A DNA stretch of 56,194 nucleotides from Lacticaseibacillus nasuensis JCM 17158 (GTDB lineage Bacteria > Bacillota > Bacilli > Lactobacillales > Lactobacillaceae), in assembly GCF_001434705.1 (NCBI RefSeq), contig NZ_AZDJ01000032.1, positions 212,745-268,938 of the forward strand, read 5' to 3'. Made by a program: the position numbers and the translations under genes. The notes below the pieces were generated by a model. It did not search any database and was not told the DNA's origin. It worked only from the letters and a program-made list of their open reading frames with translations. This document shows, piece after piece, positions 8,626 to 15,749 of this stretch. Within the stretch, counting starts at the first letter, position 1. The number at the start of each line of letters is the position of its first letter.

Positions 8626-10647
8626 TTATTCTGGTTTCCGCGTGTTCTTGATTTCACTACTTTCGAAGTGTGGCGCCGGCGCTGCGTTGATAAATAGCGG
8701 CACGGTTTCCACCACCACGTCCGAGAATTCCAGCCCGTACCATTGCGCCGGGTTGGTGGCGATGTTTTGCAGCCACAGCCGCCCACCGATCAGGCGCTTT
8801 TGCCAGTTCGGGATGTCCTGGCTGGTTTGCAGGCCCTGCGGCTGTTCGGTGAGGATGATGAACTTGAAGTCCCCAACCGTGCGGTGATGTAGCGTGGAGT
8901 AGCGCGGCTGCTGCGCGTCGATGGCGTGGGCGTCGATCAAATCATTAATGATTTGGCGCATGTAGACATTGACGTGCTGCGAACACCGGAACCCGAGGTA
9001 CAACTGCACGTCGACGACGTTGCGCGTGCCCATCAAGTCGGCGGTGTAGCTCATCGAATACGGCTCGGCGGTTTCGTTTACCGTCACGAACCAATAGACA
9101 TGCGCGCGCTTAGGCCGCTTGTCGAGAATCGAATACATCGCGGTCCGGCGCAAGGTATAGTCCTTGCGCACCCGCGTCATGTACACGAGGTTGGTCGAAT
9201 ACAGCGGCACCCCGTGGTCGCCAATCAGGCGGTTGAGCTGCGGGAGGTAGTCCTTTAGGTTTACCGACTCGCTTTCGCCTTGGTACCGCTCGCGCAGCTT
9301 GTTGCCGAAGAACCACACCACCATCAGCAGCAAGATCAACAACATGATGACCAAGGTGATGTAGCCGCCGGCGATGAACTTGGTCAGGCTGGCAATCAGG
9401 AAAATCGACTCGATTAGCGCAAAGAAACCGGCCACCAGTAACGCGCGAACGCGTGACCCGTGCATGCTGAGAAATTCATACAGCAACAGTGTCGTCATCA
9501 GCATCGTGACGGTGATGGCCAACCCGTAGGCCGCCTCCATCGCCTCGCTGGTGCGGAAATACCAAACGACGCCCAGCGTCACCACCAACAGGAACCAGTT
9601 CACGGATGGAATGTACACCTGACTGCGATGCAGGTTCGGGTGGCTGATGTGCAGGCGCGGCAGGAACTTCAACCCAATGGCTTCGTTGACCAGCGTGTAG
9701 GACCCGGTGATTAAAGCCTGCGACGCGATGATCGCCGCCAAAGTGGCCAGGACAATCGCCACCGGCCGCAGATTATCCGGCAGCATGGCGTAAAACGGGT
9801 TTAAGGCGGTTTCGTTGGCGTATTGCGCGTCGTTGGCGTGGGCAATGAGCCAGGCGCCTTGGCCGAAGTAGTTCAGCATCAGCATGGCGAACACAAACGG
9901 CCAGGTGCGGTAAATGTTGTGCTTGCCGACGTGCCCCATGTCCGAGTACAGCGCCTCGGCCCCGGTCGTCGCCAGAAAGATACTGCCCAGCAAGAAAATC
10001 CCGACCTTATTGCCTGGTGCCACCAGCACCTTCAGCGCCGGCACCGGCGACAAGGCCTGGAGAATCTCGACGTGCCCGGCCAAGTGCCAGACGCCGACGA
10101 TTCCGAGAAACAGGAACCACCCCAGCATCACCGGGCCAAACGCGCGCCCGATGGTGGCGGTGCCGAAGCGTTGAATCAGGAACAACGCGACGAGAATGGT
10201 CGTGGTAATCGCCAGCACCAACAGCTGCGAGTCGCTAAAGGTGAAGCTACCAAAGCGCTGGCTTTTTAATCCCTCTACCGCACTGGTCACGGTCACCGCC
10301 GGGGTCAAGGTCCCATCGGCCAACAGCGCTGCGCCGCCAATCAACGCCGGCAACGCCAACCAACGCCCGCGCTTGCGCACCAAGGCGTACAGCGCAAAGA
10401 TGCCACCTTCGCCGTTGTTATCTGCGCGCATGGCAATGAGCACGTACTTCACCGTCGTCAGCAGCACCAGCGTCCAAAAGATCAGGGACACGCTACCAAT
10501 CACGATGTCTGGCGTCATGTTGCCGACGCGTTGCTCGTCGCCGATGATGGCGTTCATGACGTACAACGGGCTGGTCCCAATATCCCCGTAGACGATTCCC
10601 AGCGTGATCAGCATCCCCGCCAGGCTCACCTGTTTTTTCGTGGTCAA
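8626..10647 (-). CDS. kup: Potassium transporter, KUP/HAK/KT family
   Basis: A 673-residue K+ uptake protein, probably a K+/H+ symporter. The family opening [14 protein letters not shown] is near residue 17. About 12 membrane segments follow up to about residue 430, then a long cytoplasmic tail, as in other KUP proteins. The start is TTG at 10647, 7 nt after AGGAGG. It is transcribed alone with its own terminator. It is one of two K+ uptake systems in the window (see KtrAB at 18640-20653). Confidence 0.93.
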   Translation of the reverse strand: MTTKKQVSLAGMLITLGIVYGDIGTSPLYVMNAIIGDEQRVGNMTPDIVIGSVSLIFWTLVLLTTVKYVLIAMRADNNGEGGIFALYALVRKRGRWLALPALIGGAALLADGTLTPAVTVTSAVEGLKSQRFGSFTFSDSQLLVLAITTTILVALFLIQRFGTATIGRAFGPVMLGWFLFLGIVGVWHLAGHVEILQALSPVPALKVLVAPGNKVGIFLLGSIFLATTGAEALYSDMGHVGKHNIYRTWPFVFAMLMLNYFGQGAWLIAHANDAQYANETALNPFYAMLPDNLRPVAIVLATLAAIIASQALITGSYTLVNEAIGLKFLPRLHISHPNLHRSQVYIPSVNWFLLVVTLGVVWYFRTSEAMEAAYGLAITVTMLMTTLLLYEFLSMHGSRVRALLVAGFFALIESIFLIASLTKFIAGGYITLVIMLLILLLMVVWFFGNKLRERYQGESESVNLKDYLPQLNRLIGDHGVPLYSTNLVYMTRVRKDYTLRRTAMYSILDKRPKRAHVYWFVTVNETAEPYSMSYTADLMGTRNVVDVQLYLGFRCSQHVNVYMRQIINDLIDAHAIDAQQPRYSTLHHRTVGDFKFIILTEQPQGLQTSQDIPNWQKRLIGGRLWLQNIATNPAQWYGLEFSDVVVETVPLFINAAPAPHFESSEIKNTRKPE

Positions 10648-10714
10648 AGTTTGTCCTCCTCAACTCAATACGCTTCAGCATAGGGCCTAAAGGCGAACGT
10701 GTCAACGGGCCACG

Positions 10715-10743
10715 AAAAAACCGACTCGCACTGCGAATCGGTT
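10715..10743 (-). terminator. Terminator of the small protein gene
   Basis: A 12-bp stem with one mismatch (AACCGATTCGCA/TGCGAGTCGGTT on the minus strand) is followed by six T residues. It lies 7 nt after the small gene at 10751-10966. Confidence 0.88.
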
Positions 10744-10750
10744 GAGTAGT

Positions 10751-10966
10751 TTACTTGAGTTCCTTTTCGGCCAAGGCCTTGACGTCTGCATCGGACATGT
10801 CCAATACCGGCTTCATTTGCTCCTCAGTCTTGATGGTATCCTTGCCGTTTTGCTCCATATAGTGATCCCACAGTGCGTCGCGAACAGGGAGCTCTGACTG
10901 ACTCCAGTCGAACACCTCATTCATCTTCTGATCCAATACCAAGGTCTTCTCTAAATCTTCAGCCAT
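10751..10966 (-). CDS. Small acidic protein of unknown function
   Basis: A 71-residue acidic protein, [11 protein letters not shown] at the start, predicted mostly helical, with no membrane segment or signal peptide. AGGAAGGA lies 7 nt before the ATG at 10966, better than the upstream ATG at 11005. It has its own terminator, which supports a real gene. I do not recognise the family. Confidence 0.7.
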   Translation of the reverse strand: MAEDLEKTLVLDQKMNEVFDWSQSELPVRDALWDHYMEQNGKDTIKTEEQMKPVLDMSDADVKALAEKELK

Positions 10967-11054
10967 TGCGAATCCTTCCTTTCTGAATCTTTCGTACAAG
11001 TTCATTATAGTTCATTTTTTAGCAGTCGAGCAAGAAAAGTGCTAAGCAACCAAT

Positions 11055-11633
11055 TTAGAGTAAAGCGCGGACCCGTTGTTGGAGGTCTGGCACCACCTCT
11101 TGCTCAAACCACGGGTGCTGATGCAGCCACCCGTAGTTCAATGGCGAGGGGTGCACCAAGGGAAAATACTCTGGCAAATAATCTTGGTAGTGGGCCACGG
11201 TGGCGGTTAACGTGGGCTGGCGCCGCTTGCCGAGGTAATACTTTTGCGCGTACATCCCAATCAACAACGTCATTTGCAGGTGAGGCATTAATGCCAACAA
11301 CGGCGGGTGCCACTTCTCCGCAAAGCCCTTGCGCGGCGGCAAGTCGCCGCGCCCGCCCTTGCCGGGATAGTAGAAGTCCAAGGGCATCACGGCAATCTTG
11401 CCGGCATGGTAAAACTCCTCATCGCTGACCCCCAGCCACTGGCGCAGCCGGTCGCCACTAGGATCATGCCAAAAGGTCATCGCCGCTTGGGCCTGGCGAC
11501 TCGGCGCTTGGCTTAGGATCAACATGGTGGCGCTTGGCATCACCTTAAACAGCGGGTGCAACCCCGCCTTGGTGTAGGCCTGATTCTGCGCATCGGCTTC
11601 GATGGCGGCAGTAATGCTGGCAACAGTGGTCAT
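11055..11633 (-). CDS. Uracil-DNA glycosylase superfamily protein
   Basis: A 192-residue protein of the UDG-like fold. The N-terminal motif is ILSQAPSRQA (about residues 39-48; compare the GxxPG motif of UDGs) and the C-terminal motif is HPSPLN (about 160-165), the usual second active-site motif. It would remove uracil or another damaged base, but the Q-A-P-S form differs from classic family 1 and family 4 enzymes, so substrate range is open. The start at 11633 follows AAAGGAGG. It is a single gene. Confidence 0.8.
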   Translation of the reverse strand: MTTVASITAAIEADAQNQAYTKAGLHPLFKVMPSATMLILSQAPSRQAQAAMTFWHDPSGDRLRQWLGVSDEEFYHAGKIAVMPLDFYYPGKGGRGDLPPRKGFAEKWHPPLLALMPHLQMTLLIGMYAQKYYLGKRRQPTLTATVAHYQDYLPEYFPLVHPSPLNYGWLHQHPWFEQEVVPDLQQRVRALL

Positions 11634-11708
11634 GGCGCGCCTCCTTTACTGGTTTCTATTCTACCAGCCCCCGCCTGACCGCAACTAACGATTTTTTTGC
11701 CACAGTGC

Positions 11709-11759
11709 TTGCGCATTTCGTGTGATGGCATTATAGTGTACTAGTAATCTAATACACTA
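11709..11759 (+). promoter_or_regulatory. Promoter and operator of the GntR/ABC operon
   Basis: A -35 TTGCGC (11709-11714) and a -10 TATAGT (11732-11737) stand 17 bp apart. A perfect dyad TAGTGTA-N12-TACACTA (11734-11759) covers the -10 and the transcription start, the classic place for repression. The GntR product just downstream is the likely binder, giving autoregulation. ACTAGT also occurs twice inside. Confidence 0.75.
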
Positions 11760-11774
11760 GTAAGGAGGGCCACA

Positions 11775-12149
11775 ATGGAATTCAACGATAATCTGCCCAT
11801 TTACCTCCAAATCAAGCAGGTGTTGGCCGATCGCATCATTCGCGGCGACTTGCGGCCAGGTGACCAGTTGCCGCCGGTGCGCCAGCTGGCCTTAGACCTC
11901 ACCGTCAACGTCAACACGGTGCAGCGCGCCTTGAGCACGATGATCCAAGACGGCATCATCGTCACCCAGCGCGGGCGGGGCAATTTCGTCACCGAAGACG
12001 CCACCGTGGTGAGCCGCCTCACCGCCGCCGTGGTCGACTCGGCCGTCGCCAGCCTGTGCACGCAGCTGACGACACTTGGCCTGACCGATTCGCAAATCAT
12101 TCAAGCCGTCACGCAGCACCTGGCCGGAAAGGACGATTCCAATGACTGA
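11775..12149 (+). CDS. GntR-family repressor, YtrA subfamily
   Basis: A 124-residue regulator. The winged HTH (about residues 10-75) contains LPPVRQLALDLTVNVNTVQRAL, and only a short C-terminal helix pair (about 85-120) follows, which is typical of YtrA-type regulators of ABC transporters. AAGGAGG lies 8 nt before the ATG. Its end overlaps the ATPase gene by 8 nt. The dyad over the promoter suggests autorepression. YtrA-type systems usually respond to cell-wall-active compounds. Confidence 0.9.
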   Translation: MEFNDNLPIYLQIKQVLADRIIRGDLRPGDQLPPVRQLALDLTVNVNTVQRALSTMIQDGIIVTQRGRGNFVTEDATVVSRLTAAVVDSAVASLCTQLTTLGLTDSQIIQAVTQHLAGKDDSND

Positions 12150-12849
12150 TTTATTGCAGATTGAGCACCTAGACTATCAACGCAACTACCACCGCATTCT
12201 CACGGACATCAACTTGACCCTGCCGGCCGGGCAAATCGTCGGCTTGCTGGGCGCAAATGGCGCCGGGAAAACCACCTTGATGCGCCTGATCGCCGGGGTG
12301 GCCCCGCATTTTCGCGGCAGCATCACCGTCGCCGGGGCCACGGCCATTGCCGCTCGCAAAGCCGTGGTCAGCTACTCGGCTTTGCTGGCCGGCGCGCCGG
12401 CCAATGCGCGGCTGGAACAACTCGCGCTGTTTTGTGAGCGGCTATATCCCGATTTTGCCTTCGCCCACTTCCAACAACTGGCCACAGAATTCGCCCTGGA
12501 CTGCCACGCTAAGCTCTCAACGCTGTCCAAAGGGAACCAGCGCAAGTTCACCATCGCCTTGACGCTGGCGCGGCGCAGTCAGCTCTACCTGCTCGATGAG
12601 CCCTTCGATGGCATCGACAGCATGACGCGCAAAAAGATTCTGGCCGGGATTATTCAGTGGAAGCCCGACGCCGCCACCATGGTTATCTCCGACCACCACG
12701 TCGGCGATATCGCCAACTTGCTGGATAGCGTCGTCATCATCAAAGACCAGCGTATTGTCGCGCATGAACGGGCCGACACGATTCGCGAGACGCATCATCA
12801 AAGCATCGAGGACTACTACGAGGCGCTGTATGAGGAGGCGCAATCATGA
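12142..12849 (+). CDS. ABC transporter ATP-binding protein
   Basis: A 235-residue ATPase subunit. Walker A is GANGAGKTT, the signature is LSKGNQRK (a variant of LSGGQ common in this subfamily), Walker B is LYLLDEPFDG and the switch His is in VISDHH. It drives the two membrane proteins encoded next. It overlaps the GntR gene by 8 nt and the first permease gene by 4 nt (ATGA), so it is tightly coupled. Confidence 0.93.
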   Translation: MTDLLQIEHLDYQRNYHRILTDINLTLPAGQIVGLLGANGAGKTTLMRLIAGVAPHFRGSITVAGATAIAARKAVVSYSALLAGAPANARLEQLALFCERLYPDFAFAHFQQLATEFALDCHAKLSTLSKGNQRKFTIALTLARRSQLYLLDEPFDGIDSMTRKKILAGIIQWKPDAATMVISDHHVGDIANLLDSVVIIKDQRIVAHERADTIRETHHQSIEDYYEALYEEAQS

Positions 12850-13634
12850 CCCATTTTCGGCATTATTTCGCCGCCTGTTTGCGGCAGCGCACGCGCCTCT
12901 TCGGGTTTGCCTGCGGGTTGGAAGTCGCCATCGTCGCCGGAATCATCTTCTTAATGGCCATCGGCTGGATCAATAGCGACCTGAGTGTGGACAGCGCGCA
13001 AGGGGCCTTGGTTAGCGGCGGCATCCTCGCCGCGATCGTCTTGTACATTCGCCTGGCCGCATTCACCGAGCACACCTGGGGGCGCAACCTGGACCGCCTC
13101 GTGCCAATCAGCGAATCGGCGCGCTACACCGCCAACCAACTCGCCACGCTGGTGTGGTTCTGCGCCTTTTTCCTCCTGCAGATTGTGCTGTGGAATCTGT
13201 TTGCCGTGCTCGATGGCGGCGCGTTTAACTTCACCTCTGGCGACTGGGGCTTTGGCTCGTGGCTGCTGGCGGTGCTGACCTTAAGCTTTCTGTGGGGGTT
13301 CGTGCTGGTCAGCCTGGTCCACCTGCTGACGACGCTCATCACCACATTTTTGCCAGGGCGGCGCCAAAAGCTCGTCACCCAAGTGCTGTACGTCCTTGTT
13401 GCCATCGCCGTCATTTGGTTCATTAACTGGGTGATCGATTTGATCACCCACATCGCCGGATCCGCGCTGAAGGGGTGGTTCAACCACGCCTTCAACGTCG
13501 AAGGCACGCACTTCGGTGAGCGCCCCGGCATCTTGTTCATCGCCCTGGCCGTGTTCGCCTTGATCATCGCCGGCTTCAGCGCGGTGAACGTGTATCTGCT
13601 TAAGCACTGGACGGAAACTCAGACCCAACCTTAG
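12846..13634 (+). CDS. ABC transporter membrane protein 1
   Basis: A 262-residue membrane protein with six hydrophobic stretches (about residues 15-40, 50-70, 95-120, 135-170, 180-205 and 230-255), as in ABC-2-type permeases. It has no recognisable solute-binding domain. It is translated through a 4-nt overlap with the ATPase gene. It is distantly like the product of the next gene, so the two may form a heterodimer. Confidence 0.82.
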   Translation: MTHFRHYFAACLRQRTRLFGFACGLEVAIVAGIIFLMAIGWINSDLSVDSAQGALVSGGILAAIVLYIRLAAFTEHTWGRNLDRLVPISESARYTANQLATLVWFCAFFLLQIVLWNLFAVLDGGAFNFTSGDWGFGSWLLAVLTLSFLWGFVLVSLVHLLTTLITTFLPGRRQKLVTQVLYVLVAIAVIWFINWVIDLITHIAGSALKGWFNHAFNVEGTHFGERPGILFIALAVFALIIAGFSAVNVYLLKHWTETQTQP

Positions 13635-13644
13635 GAGGCCCAGG

Positions 13645-14448
13645 ATGAAAATACAGTTTGCCTACCTGCGGGCATTACTTTCGCCGCGCCTGCGCACCGT
13701 GCACCTGCTGTTCGGCCTGCAAGCCCTCGCCGTGCTGGTCACCCTCGGCGCTGAAGTCCTCCACCTCGGTCACCTGCGGCTACATCCTGGCGACCTGGCT
13801 GGCTTCGGGCTCAGCTACGCCGTGCTCGCCGGCATCGTGTTGTTCGTGCTGCTGGCGCGCACCACCGAAAGAGAGTGGACGGCCAATCTGTGGCGGCTCG
13901 TGCCGCTTGGTGACGGCACCCGCTTCGTGACCGCCCAATTGGCGACGGTGCTGGCGGCCACGTATTTTGTGCTGGTCCAAATCATCTGGCTGGTGCCCGC
14001 CGCCCACTTCGGCGGCGGCGCCGGGTTCTCCACGAATCTCCACGCCTCGGGGCCGGTGATGGTAACGCTGGCCTTCATCGCCTTATCCGCGTTGGTGTGG
14101 GGCTGGTGTTTCGTCTCCCTGGTCCACCTCGCCGGGTTGGCCCTGGGCACCTATCTGCCAACCACGCAGGAACAATTCTGGCGCGGCTTCTTGTACATCG
14201 GCTTGTTCTTCTTGCTGGGCACGACCTTGGATAAACTGGGCGACCTGCTAGCGCTGGTGTTAGGTCCAACGATGATTGCCGGGCTCAACTTTGTGCTTGG
14301 CGGCAGCGGCAACACGTTAAACTTCTCCGGTCACTGGTCGGCATTATGGGCAGCAGCCGCCTATCTGTGGGTGCTGAACCTACTCATGGGTGCTGCTAGC
14401 GCCTGGTTGCTGGCCCACCGGGTGGAAACCACGGAAAATTTAGCCTAA
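13645..14448 (+). CDS. ABC transporter membrane protein 2
   Basis: A 267-residue hydrophobic protein with about six membrane segments. It shares an overall plan with the preceding protein: the block (T)REWTANLWRLVPLGDGTRF here matches HTWGRNLDRLVPISESARY there, and both have WGFVLVSLVHL/WGWCFVSLVHL further on. This points to an old tandem duplication. GGAGG lies 9 nt before the ATG. It is the last gene of the operon before a terminator. Confidence 0.82.
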   Translation: MKIQFAYLRALLSPRLRTVHLLFGLQALAVLVTLGAEVLHLGHLRLHPGDLAGFGLSYAVLAGIVLFVLLARTTEREWTANLWRLVPLGDGTRFVTAQLATVLAATYFVLVQIIWLVPAAHFGGGAGFSTNLHASGPVMVTLAFIALSALVWGWCFVSLVHLAGLALGTYLPTTQEQFWRGFLYIGLFFLLGTTLDKLGDLLALVLGPTMIAGLNFVLGGSGNTLNFSGHWSALWAAAAYLWVLNLLMGAASAWLLAHRVETTENLA

Positions 14449-14485
14449 AAAAATGTGGCGGCCAGCTGGTCGTCACAATTTTTTT
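14447..14485. terminator. Bidirectional terminator between the ABC operon and niaR
   Basis: A near-perfect 12-bp stem, TGTGGCGGCCAG/CTGGTCGTCACA, is flanked by A7 on the left and T7 on the right. It can serve both the plus-strand ABC operon and the convergent niaR gene. Confidence 0.88.
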
Positions 14486-14497
14486 GCCTCGAGGCAC

Positions 14498-15007
14498 TTA
14501 TTCGTAAAGGTAGCCGGCATCGCGCAGCGTGGCCTTAATCGCCGCCAACTGTTCGGGCTCGTCATAGGCAACCGTGTGCAGGTGCACGCCGTTGGTCAAC
14601 TCCGACAATAAGTGGCCGGCATGACCGCGCCACTTGCTGACGAAAAGATGCACGTCGACTGCCGTCCGAATCTGTAGCTCGCCGCGCAGCTGGCCGTAAA
14701 GCGGATGGTCGATCAACACATCCAACACCGTACCCCCGGCGCCGACGATTCGCAGCAACTCGTCTTCGGTTTCCTCTGGCGTGTGGCGGCAAACAATCAC
14801 CGCCTGGTGCCGCACCGCCTGGCGGTATTCATACCCTCGTGGCGTGGCAATAATATCCTCGCCAAGCGCACGGAGCAGGGCGACATCCCCCACTACCGTT
14901 TGCCGACTCACGTTAAATTGCTTGGCAAATTCCGTCGCCGTAATCGGCTCCGGCGTATCCCCCAAAGCCGCCTTAATCCGAGACTGCCGCTGTGCACCAG
15001 ATAACAT
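14498..15007 (-). CDS. niaR: Transcriptional repressor of niacin uptake (NiaR type, HTH + 3H domain)
   Basis: A 169-residue protein. The N-terminal winged HTH includes TATEFAKQFNVSRQTVVGDV (about residues 22-41). The C-terminal 3H domain has its metal/ligand histidines in regions such as LIDHPLYGQL, DVHLFV and GVHLHTV. NiaR uses niacin as co-repressor of NAD-precursor transporter genes. The start at 15007 follows GGAGG at 7 nt. Unusually, a 123-nt tandem repeat array begins only 21 nt upstream, leaving no room for a promoter between. The nearest good promoter lies beyond the array. Confidence 0.88.
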   Translation of the reverse strand: MLSGAQRQSRIKAALGDTPEPITATEFAKQFNVSRQTVVGDVALLRALGEDIIATPRGYEYRQAVRHQAVIVCRHTPEETEDELLRIVGAGGTVLDVLIDHPLYGQLRGELQIRTAVDVHLFVSKWRGHAGHLLSELTNGVHLHTVAYDEPEQLAAIKATLRDAGYLYE

Positions 15008-15027
15008 GATAAAACCTCCCATTGAAC

Positions 15028-15650
15028 AAGTTGCGAGCGGGGACGGTTATGAGACGGAGCAGATGCGCCGCCTGGGCGGTGAGTCGCGCTTTTTGCGACT
15101 CGGCGACCGGGTGGTCATCTGTGCAGTCTCATGCCCCCGCGAGCACGATTAAGTTGCGAGCAAGCCCGGTTAAGGGCCGAAGCGTAGGCGCCGCCTGGTG
15201 CTTGAAAGGCGCCTTTTGCCTTTCGAGTGCCGGGTGGTCCTACGTGCAGGCCGCTGCCGGTGCGAGCACGATTAAGTTGCGAGCGGGGGCGGTTATGAGA
15301 CGGAGCAGATGCGCCGCCTGGGCGGTGAGTCGCGCTTTTTGCGACTCGGCGACCGGGTGGTCATCTGTGCAGTCTCATGCCCCCGCGAGCACGATTAAGT
15401 TGCGAGCAAGCCCGGTTAAGGGCCGAAGCGTAGGCGCCGCCTGGTGCTTGAAAGGCGCCTTTTGCCTTTCGAGTGCCGGGTGGTCCTACGTGCAGGCCGC
15501 TGCCGGTGCGAGCACGATTAAGTTGCGAGCAAGCCCGGTTAAGGGACGGAGCACAAGCGCCGCCTGGTGCTTGAAAGGCGGGCTTTGCCTTTCGAGTGCC
15601 AGGTGGACTTGTGTGCAGTCCCTTGGGCTTGCGAGCACGATTAAGTTGCG
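15028..15650. repeat. Five tandem 123-nt structured repeat units (A'-B-A-B-C)
   Basis: Units start at 15028, 15151, 15274, 15397 and 15520, each exactly 123 nt, and AAGTTGCG of a sixth follows. Units 2 and 4 are identical; units 1 and 3 differ by one base (15043). Each unit folds into a long hairpin. In unit 5: GCAAGCCC/GGGCTTGC, AAGGGAC/GTCCCTT, ACAAG/CTTGT, CCGCCTGG/CCAGGTGG, CTTGAAAGGC/GCCTTTCGAG. Unit 3 has different but again paired arms: GCGGGGGC/GCCCCCGC, ATGAGAC/GTCTCAT, AGATG/CATCT, GAGTCGC/GCGACTC. Unpaired GGTT and GGAGC/GTGCA loops are held constant. GCGAGC at both ends can pair with a tandem G-A step. Open frames inside are by-products of the 41-codon period. Confidence 0.93.
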
Positions 15651-15679
15651 CCCCCAACCACGATCTAGACTCTCCCATA

Positions 15680-15707
15680 AGTGTACCGTTTTCCGTCTCG
15701 CGCGCAA
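15680..15707 (-). promoter_or_regulatory. Candidate promoter reading through the repeat array into niaR
   Basis: On the minus strand a -35 TTGCGC (15702-15707) and a -10 TACACT (15680-15685) stand 16 bp apart, just upstream of the array. A start near 15673 would make a leader of about 660 nt holding all five hairpins before niaR. Confidence 0.5.
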
Positions 15708-15709
15708 GC

Positions 15710-15739
15710 AAAAACCGCCTGTCCATTTCAGACAGGCGG
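15710..15739 (-). terminator. Terminator of the P-type ATPase gene
   Basis: A perfect 9-bp stem CCGCCTGTC/GACAGGCGG is followed on the minus strand by five T residues. It lies 10 nt after the ATPase stop. Confidence 0.88.
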
Positions 15740-15749
15740 CAGTTAGCGC

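Noticed and set aside
15028-15650. CRISPR array
   Set aside because: Units of 123 nt abut each other with no unique spacers, and no cas gene lies nearby.
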